DNA of 6,582 nucleotides from Chitinophagaceae bacterium (lineage in GTDB: Bacteria; Bacteroidota; Bacteroidia; Chitinophagales; Chitinophagaceae), in NCBI GenBank assembly GCA_947489175.1, contig CANLED010000114.1:1-6582 (forward strand), given 5' to 3'. Positions 1-5,093 of the stretch are shown piece after piece. The notes beneath the pieces are model-generated. The model was given only the letters and a program-made list of their open reading frames with translations, was not told the origin of the DNA and did not search any database. Numbering within the stretch: position 1 is the first letter of the stretch; every line of letters starts with the position of its first letter. The position numbers and the translations under genes are program-made.

Positions 1-90
1 CTCTTCAACCTCTTCAACCTCTTCAACCTCTTCAACCTCTTCAACCTCTTCAACCTCTTCAACCTCTTCAACCTCTTCAACCTCTTCAAC
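1..90. repeat. 9-bp tandem repeat, ten perfect copies
   Basis: Ten uninterrupted identical copies of CTCTTCAAC fill the first 90 bases and stop abruptly at ACAGACAATT. The array touches the window edge, so its true length is unknown. The unit is a multiple of three, so copy-number changes would not shift any reading frame through it. The plus-strand frames read Leu-Phe-Asn, Ser-Ser-Thr or Leu-Gln-Pro, and one minus-strand frame reads Val-Glu-Glu. The Ser-Ser-Thr frame stays open to a stop near 187, but nothing after the repeat resembles a known domain. The minus-strand Val-Glu-Glu frame meets a TAA just outside the array (97-99). I read it as a non-coding, slippage-prone minisatellite rather than a gene end, without certainty. 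Confidence 0.9.
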
Positions 91-214
91 AGACAATTAC
101 TCCAAATTTCAAAAAGTCAATTTCTCAATTTACGACTTTAATTCAACTATTCCTATCGTTTTGGAATATGATTATTTATTCATCTGAGAGTGGTCGGATG
201 CGTATCTTTTGTGT

Positions 215-222
215 TAAATTTG
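215..222 (+). promoter_or_regulatory. candidate Bacteroidota -7 promoter element
   Basis: TAAATTTG is an exact match to the TAnnTTTG -7 consensus recognised by the Bacteroidota primary sigma factor. It lies 21 bp before the ATG at 244, which would give a short leader. No TTTG -33 box is visible at the usual spacing, where the sequence is close to TGGT, so support is partial. The rest of 91-243 is AT-rich and shows no gene, RNA or strong hairpin. If correct, this element places transcription initiation downstream of the GTG at 190 and favours the ATG at 244 as the start of the SNF2 gene. Confidence 0.35.
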
Positions 223-243
223 CAGATTAATCTAAATCGAAAT

Positions 244-3200
244 ATGTCTCTATCGCATTTACTGAAATTTGTGTACAATAACGGAACGGATGATGTCATC
301 CGCAGGGGAAAGAAAATTCATGCGATTGGTTTCGTAGAGTTCTTAGAGCACGATGATTTGCTGGGTTCAGTAGTTTTCCGGGTAAAAGACGACAACTACA
401 GTACATTTTATAAAGTGTATGTTCAAAAGTATAAGGATCCCCGAGCCATGACACTGAGGTGTTCTTGTCCTTATAATATTGGTGAAATATGCAGGCATGA
501 AACGGCAGCTTTGTTGCAGCTTCAGGATTTGGTTGACAAAAACATGTTAGGTGACAGGATAATGCGGTATGACCAGAAGCATACTGTCATCAAAATGAAA
601 GCCATTGAATTAAAAACCATCAGGTTGTTATCCGCGCCAGATGCTGGTGAAAAGTCAGATGGCATACTTAGAAAGGGTAAGGCTATAATTGTCAGTGCAA
701 AGGATGAAAGGATAGAGGCAAAATTTGACATTGAGGGCGAAATATTTCCTGTTGTTATCCAAAGAAATTTAGAGAGAAATTTTGATACTTCTTGCAAGTG
801 TACTGAACTCAATCATCCCCTTTGCATTCATAAGACAGCCCTTTTTCTTCAGCTGGTAAATTCTTTTGGGGCGCATTATTTTGATACCATCAGAAACTTT
901 GACAAGGAGAAGAATAAGTTGCTAGGTATCTACGGCTATAGCATGGATGAACCGGATTGGGATAAGAAATTTGAATTTACGTATAAAGACGGAAAGCCAT
1001 TTTTGCGTGTATTGGATCCAACGGTTAAGAGGGTAACAGCACCAGTAGTAGAGGTTTCAGCATATAAAAAGCAAGAGATAAAAGAGCCTGAGGTTGAAGT
1101 AGTAAAAGAGACAGGTCCGAATGTGCACAGGCTGGGTGTGGTATTTGCAGAAGCTCCAAAAAAATATCCTGGATTTTCAATAGAGCTTGTTTCTGGAGAT
1201 TTTGATGAAGAAGAAATGGTGTTTGTGGGCAAGGTAGAAAAGTTAGACCTTGTAAAATATGTGCCAACTACAGGCATGAAAACAGAAGATATTTCCTTGT
1301 TGAATTCCGTTAGAAAGATTCAACATGCAGAGATTGACAAATACCTAAGTAGAAATTCCCCTTTTTCAGGTATATGGGAAAACATCATTCAATCAACAGA
1401 AGAAGGATTACCAGCAGAAACCACCTCATTGATTGATGAGTACCTCTATCCAAAACTCGTAAAGCTATTCGAAGAAAATGCTGAACATACTGCATTTATG
1501 ATACTTCCTGCAGGCAAGAATTTTACCACGGCCAATTTAAAAAAAGTGGGTGTGGGGGTTGATGGAATGCATCCCTCTCTCCAGGTGATTCAAAGTCCAA
1601 AAAATGTTGAAATAATTCCGAAAGCGATTGTAAGGGAGTGGGATATCGAATTTAGTGCCAATGAATGGACACCTTCATTGGTTGCTTTGTTTAACAATAC
1701 ACTTTACAATTGGAATTCTTTTGAAGACTATCAATCAATATCAGCATTTCTTCCAGCAAAAAAGCAGAAGGCATCTAAAACTGTTTGGCCTGATTACCTT
1801 CAGATGAATGTGTTGCCATTTGCCCGTACCTATAAAGTAGATTTTGAGAAATCATTTTTAAGCAATTTGTTTGAAGGAAAGCCAGAATTGCGTTTGCTGT
1901 TGCAGGAAAAGAGTGATTACTTGGTTTTTGTGCCTGTATTTATTTACCAGGGTTATGATGTTAAATATTCGGACAAAGAAACAATTATCATTGCTGATGG
2001 CGGCATGATAAAAATGATACGCCGAGATGTAGAAAAAGAGCAAGTGTTTTTAAGGAACCTGACTTCATTGCATTCGAATTTTATTAAAACAGACAATAGT
2101 TTCAACCTTGTGTTGAAGGGGGCAGATGTTTTGAAAAACAATTGGTTTTTCTTGTTTATGGATTCTATGAGAGAATCTGATGTGCCTGTTATTGGATTTG
2201 ATGTATTGAAAAATTTCAGGTTCAATACAGCCAAGCCACAAACAAAGATTTATATCAGCAGTGATGTAGATTGGTTTGATGCTAAAGTGAATGTTGTGTT
2301 TGGGGACCAGCAGGTGAGTATAGAAGAAATCAAGAGGGCCATTACAAACAAGCAGCAATTTGTTCAATTGAATGATGGAACACTGGGCATCTTGCCAGAT
2401 GAGTGGTTGAAGAAATATTCATTGTTATTCAGGGTAGGTGAAGGGAAATTGGATAAGTTAAGGTTGTCAAAATTTCACCTGAGCGTAATCGATGAATTGT
2501 ATAACGGGATAGATGAATCTGAGGTGATGATTCGCCTAGAAGAGAAATATGAGCGATTGAGAAGTTTCAACAGAATTAAGGAGGTTGATCCACCAGCACA
2601 GTTGGCACATATTTTACGACCATATCAAGTTGCAGGTTATCATTGGTTGAATTATTTGAATGAAGTAGGTTGGGGAGGAATTTTGGCAGATGACATGGGT
2701 CTTGGTAAAACCATTCAGGCCCTTTCATCCCTTCAATTGTATAAAGACCAAAAAACTTCCATGAGCGCCATGGTTGTTTGTCCAACCACCCTTATGTTCA
2801 ACTGGGAGAATGAGATTAAGAAGTTCACGCCAAACCTTACATATTTGATACACCATGGGGGTGACAGGATACGTGATAAAAAGATATTTGAGCAATATGA
2901 TGTAGTAATTACTACCTATGGTACATTGAGAAGTGATATCAAGTTCATGTTGGAAAATGAGTTTGATTATATCGTGTTGGATGAATCGCAGGCAATAAAA
3001 AATCCACAGAGCAAGGTTACGAAGGCTGCATGTTTGATTAACGCAAAGAACAGGTTGTGTATGAGTGGTACACCTTTGCAGAATAATACGTTTGATATAT
3101 ATGCTCAGATGAATTTTCTAAATCCGGGTATGCTAGGAAGTGTAGAATTTTTCCGCAATGAGTTTGCCACCCCGATTGATAAGTTTGGAGAGCCGGAGCA

Positions 3201-4002
3201 GAAGGACCATTTGAGAAAGATTTTGTTTCCATTTATATTGAGAAGAACAAAGGAGCAGGTTGCGAAAGATCTTCCAGCCAAGACCGAGACTATTTTATTT
3301 TGTGAGATGGAAAGTGAGCAGCGAGCCATTTATGATGCATACAGGAATGACTACCGGAATAAAATTTTGGGGGTAATTTCTGAGCAAGGCATACAAAAAT
3401 CACAGCTAACAATCTTACAAGGGTTGATGAAGCTAAGGCAAATTTGTGATTCGCCGGCCATTATGAATGAGCCGGAGCCCTATCCAAATGTATCCGTGAA
3501 GTTAGAAGAGTTGGCAAGGGAGATATCTGAAAATATAGGAAACCATAAAGCGTTGGTGTTCTCACAATTTTTGGGAATGTTGGCATTGATAAGGGAGAAA
3601 TTGACTGAGTTGGGAGTTCGATATGAATACTTTGACGGAAGTACTTCAGCGGTAGATAGGGAAAAGGCGATACAGAGTTTTCAAAAAAATGATGAGGTTC
3701 GGGTATTCTTGATTTCATTGAAAGCTGGAGGAGTTGGATTGAATTTAACAGCGGCGGATTATGTTTATATTGTTGATCCATGGTGGAATCCAGCGGTAGA
3801 GCAGCAAGCTATCGATCGAACACATCGTATAGGCCAAACGAAAAATATATTTGCGTATAGGATGATATGCAAGGATACAATTGAGGATAAAATTCTTCAG
3901 TTACAGGATAAAAAACGGTTATTAGCCAGAGACCTTGTGGCAGATGACTCAGGTTTTGTGAAGAGTTTGAGCAGGGAAGACGTAGAGTATTTGTTTAGTT
4001 AG
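244..4002 (+). CDS. SWI2/SNF2-family ATPase with two N-terminal SWIM zinc-finger motifs
   Basis: This is a 1252-aa double-stranded-DNA-translocating ATPase of helicase superfamily 2, expected to act in the cytoplasm on protein-DNA complexes. Numbering is from the ATG at 244. Two SWIM-type motifs, CxCx7CxH, lie at C73/C75/C83/H85 and C184/C186/C194/H196; SWIM domains bind zinc and mediate DNA or protein contacts. Residues about 280-780 are not recognised, though this position often holds bacterial SNF2-associated regions. The SNF2 ATPase lobe starts near 790 (LRPYQVAGYHWL). It carries motif I DDMGLGKT (816-823), motif II DESQ (913-916) and motif III SGTP (941-944). The helicase C lobe starts near 1100 and ends with motif VI QAIDRTHRIGQ (1188-1198). 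All catalytic motifs look intact. An in-frame GTG at 190 would add 18 residues (VGCVSFVLNLQ...). I prefer the ATG because it begins a folded-looking segment, MSLSHLLKFVYNN, and follows the -7 element. No partner gene in the window specifies its pathway. Confidence 0.93.
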   Translation: MSLSHLLKFVYNNGTDDVIRRGKKIHAIGFVEFLEHDDLLGSVVFRVKDDNYSTFYKVYVQKYKDPRAMTLRCSCPYNIGEICRHETAALLQLQDLVDKNMLGDRIMRYDQKHTVIKMKAIELKTIRLLSAPDAGEKSDGILRKGKAIIVSAKDERIEAKFDIEGEIFPVVIQRNLERNFDTSCKCTELNHPLCIHKTALFLQLVNSFGAHYFDTIRNFDKEKNKLLGIYGYSMDEPDWDKKFEFTYKDGKPFLRVLDPTVKRVTAPVVEVSAYKKQEIKEPEVEVVKETGPNVHRLGVVFAEAPKKYPGFSIELVSGDFDEEEMVFVGKVEKLDLVKYVPTTGMKTEDISLLNSVRKIQHAEIDKYLSRNSPFSGIWENIIQSTEEGLPAETTSLIDEYLYPKLVKLFEENAEHTAFMILPAGKNFTTANLKKVGVGVDGMHPSLQVIQSPKNVEIIPKAIVREWDIEFSANEWTPSLVALFNNTLYNWNSFEDYQSISAFLPAKKQKASKTVWPDYLQMNVLPFARTYKVDFEKSFLSNLFEGKPELRLLLQEKSDYLVFVPVFIYQGYDVKYSDKETIIIADGGMIKMIRRDVEKEQVFLRNLTSLHSNFIKTDNSFNLVLKGADVLKNNWFFLFMDSMRESDVPVIGFDVLKNFRFNTAKPQTKIYISSDVDWFDAKVNVVFGDQQVSIEEIKRAITNKQQFVQLNDGTLGILPDEWLKKYSLLFRVGEGKLDKLRLSKFHLSVIDELYNGIDESEVMIRLEEKYERLRSFNRIKEVDPPAQLAHILRPYQVAGYHWLNYLNEVGWGGILADDMGLGKTIQALSSLQLYKDQKTSMSAMVVCPTTLMFNWENEIKKFTPNLTYLIHHGGDRIRDKKIFEQYDVVITTYGTLRSDIKFMLENEFDYIVLDESQAIKNPQSKVTKAACLINAKNRLCMSGTPLQNNTFDIYAQMNFLNPGMLGSVEFFRNEFATPIDKFGEPEQKDHLRKILFPFILRRTKEQVAKDLPAKTETILFCEMESEQRAIYDAYRNDYRNKILGVISEQGIQKSQLTILQGLMKLRQICDSPAIMNEPEPYPNVSVKLEELAREISENIGNHKALVFSQFLGMLALIREKLTELGVRYEYFDGSTSAVDREKAIQSFQKNDEVRVFLISLKAGGVGLNLTAADYVYIVDPWWNPAVEQQAIDRTHRIGQTKNIFAYRMICKDTIEDKILQLQDKKRLLARDLVADDSGFVKSLSREDVEYLFS

Positions 4003-4020
4003 GGAAAAAAATTAATACTT

Positions 4021-4061
4021 TATACACAATTTTAATCCAAAAAAATTGTTTATAATTTTTT
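4021..4061 (+). terminator. candidate intrinsic terminator after the SNF2 gene
   Basis: The arm ACAATTTT (4026-4033) pairs with AAAATTGT (4042-4049) around an 8-nt loop. One mismatch (4025/4050) extends the stem to TATA on both sides (4021-4024 with 4051-4054). Six T residues follow at 4056-4061. It lies 18 bp after the TAG of the SNF2 gene, the right place for its terminator. The stem is almost entirely A-T, so it would be weak by enterobacterial standards, but AT-rich genomes often have such terminators. Confidence 0.5.
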
Positions 4062-4135
4062 ATATAGTGTAAATTAACAATAGTTATTGGTAAAAAGTAA
4101 AAGTGAATGATGAGAATGGTTGTTTCAACATCAGT

Positions 4136-4161
4136 AAATGATTATTGACAATCATTTTTTT
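4136..4161 (+). terminator. second hairpin plus T-tract, just upstream of the lipoprotein gene
   Basis: AAATGATT (4136-4143) is a perfect inverted repeat of AATCATTT (4150-4157) around the 6-nt loop ATTGAC, and an unbroken run of seven T covers 4155-4161. This has the form of an intrinsic terminator but ends only 24 bp before the ATG at 4186. It could be a second, tandem terminator for the SNF2 transcript. It could also be a leader hairpin or attenuator on the message of the three-gene cluster, or an operator. No clean TAnnTTTG promoter element was found between 4003 and 4185, so where the cluster's transcript begins is unclear. Confidence 0.45.
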
Positions 4162-4185
4162 ATACTTTCAAACAAACGTACTTAC

Positions 4186-4578
4186 ATGAAAAAAGCCCTT
4201 TTGTTTTTAGTTTTCGGCGTTAGTTTATTATTAGGAGGTTGTGTAAAAAATGAACTTTTGATAACTTCAACATTATCTAACAATTCCACAAGAACATGGA
4301 AGTTAGAAATGCTTTACAAGAATGATCAAGCCCAAACGCTCACTCCAGGACAATTAATATATACCAAGACATACAAAAAAGACAATACTTGGGAAGATTC
4401 TGATGGATACAAAGGCACTTATACTTTGCCTACAGAAAAGTTGTTAAAAGAAATTACAACAAATTCCTCAGGCGGTTCATTAACAATAGATTACACCATA
4501 ATAAAAATCACAGTTGAAAGTCTGACAGTAGAATACACTTTTAATCAAGATAAGTACAAGTTTGTATACAAGCTATGA
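4186..4578 (+). CDS. putative lipoprotein, lipocalin-like fold suspected
   Basis: This 130-aa protein has a typical lipoprotein signal peptide: MKK, a hydrophobic stretch (residues 4-16) and the lipobox LGGC with the lipidated cysteine at C19. It should be lipidated in the inner membrane and probably sorted to the outer membrane. Residues after the cysteine (VKNELL) lack the acidic cluster that directs many Bacteroidota lipoproteins to the cell surface, so a periplasmic-facing location is possible. The mature part opens with TWKLEML (W38), then runs through alternating short beta-strand segments with GYKGTYTL and a final VEYTFNQDKYKFVYKL. This pattern resembles the small lipocalin-like lipoproteins of Bacteroidota; the family call is by eye. 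An in-frame ATG at 4138 would add 16 residues ahead of the signal peptide and overlaps the hairpin at 4136-4161, so I reject it. The stop overlaps the next start as ATGA. Its ligand is unknown. Confidence 0.82.
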   Translation: MKKALLFLVFGVSLLLGGCVKNELLITSTLSNNSTRTWKLEMLYKNDQAQTLTPGQLIYTKTYKKDNTWEDSDGYKGTYTLPTEKLLKEITTNSSGGSLTIDYTIIKITVESLTVEYTFNQDKYKFVYKL

Positions 4579-5093
4579 AAAAATTAATTCTATCAATTTT
4601 TCATTTGTTGATATTATCCTTGGTAAATGGTCAAATTACTGGATCATACTCATTTGGAAGTATTCTTGTTCCAGGTAAGAACAACAGCTCCTTTTCTGGG
4701 CCCTTAAGTTTTGTAGGAAATAATGAGTGTCTTACATTACAGAACGGTATTTCGCTGTTTATGGTTACTGATTCAAAAGGTGGCATTTTTAAAATGAGTT
4801 GCAGGACTGAAATAGTTCAAGAGTCAAAGACTGTAAACATTTACCCTAATCCAGCAGACACATATACAATCATACAATCTAGCCAATTTGCATTAGGTGC
4901 AGATCGTATTGAAGTCTGCATTATGGATGTTAGGGGAAAAATCGTATTTCATGAATTCAAGCAGGCTGAGCTTCTCAGATCTGGTTTAAAAATATCTACA
5001 GGACATTTGGCTGGTGGATTATATCTACTAAAAATCAGTAGCAAGAATAATATTCAAACTTTTAAGGTTATTAAAAACGGAACACCAAGATGA
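4575..5093 (+). CDS. small exported protein with T9SS type A sorting domain
   Basis: This is a 172-aa secreted protein. Residues 1-19 are a signal peptide (MKK, a Leu/Ile-rich core, probable cleavage at VNG-Q). Residues about 88-167 match the T9SS type A C-terminal sorting domain. Hallmarks in order are NIYPNPA (88-94), a beta-strand ending in MDVRGK (117-122), GGLYLLKI (147-154) and the terminal strand QTFKVIK (161-167). This domain takes cargo through the outer membrane by the type IX system, after which it is usually cleaved and the cargo is released or anchored. Only about 68 residues (20-87) remain as cargo, which is short for a T9SS substrate. They are rich in Gly, Ser and Asn, contain C52 and C76, and match no family I recognise. 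The start overlaps the lipoprotein stop by ATGA and its own stop overlaps the next start the same way, which points to translational coupling. It may be a small structural or accessory component of whatever the third gene builds. Confidence 0.87.
   Translation: MKKLILSIFHLLILSLVNGQITGSYSFGSILVPGKNNSSFSGPLSFVGNNECLTLQNGISLFMVTDSKGGIFKMSCRTEIVQESKTVNIYPNPADTYTIIQSSQFALGADRIEVCIMDVRGKIVFHEFKQAELLRSGLKISTGHLAGGLYLLKISSKNNIQTFKVIKNGTPR

Noticed and set aside
2..187. Open plus-strand frame encoding Ser-Ser-Thr repeats and a short tail, possibly the end of an upstream gene
   Set aside because: All three plus-strand frames are open through the 9-bp repeat because of its composition, and the tail after the repeat has no recognisable domain. 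There is no evidence of real coding.
522..3781. Minus- and alternative-frame open stretches inside the SNF2 gene
   Set aside because: The plus-strand frame has a complete set of SNF2 motifs and two zinc motifs over its whole length. The others show no domain and are shadows.
244..4002. SNF2 ATPase as part of a phage-defence island such as DISARM
   Set aside because: No methyltransferase, nuclease, DUF1998-type or phospholipase-D-type partner is present in the window, and the downstream genes are exported surface proteins. Defence involvement cannot be supported from here.
4145..4166. TTGACA (4145-4150) followed by TATACT (4161-4166), resembling a sigma-70 promoter
   Set aside because: The gap between them is only 10 bp instead of about 17, the TTGACA lies in the loop and arm of a hairpin, and Bacteroidota use a different promoter consensus.
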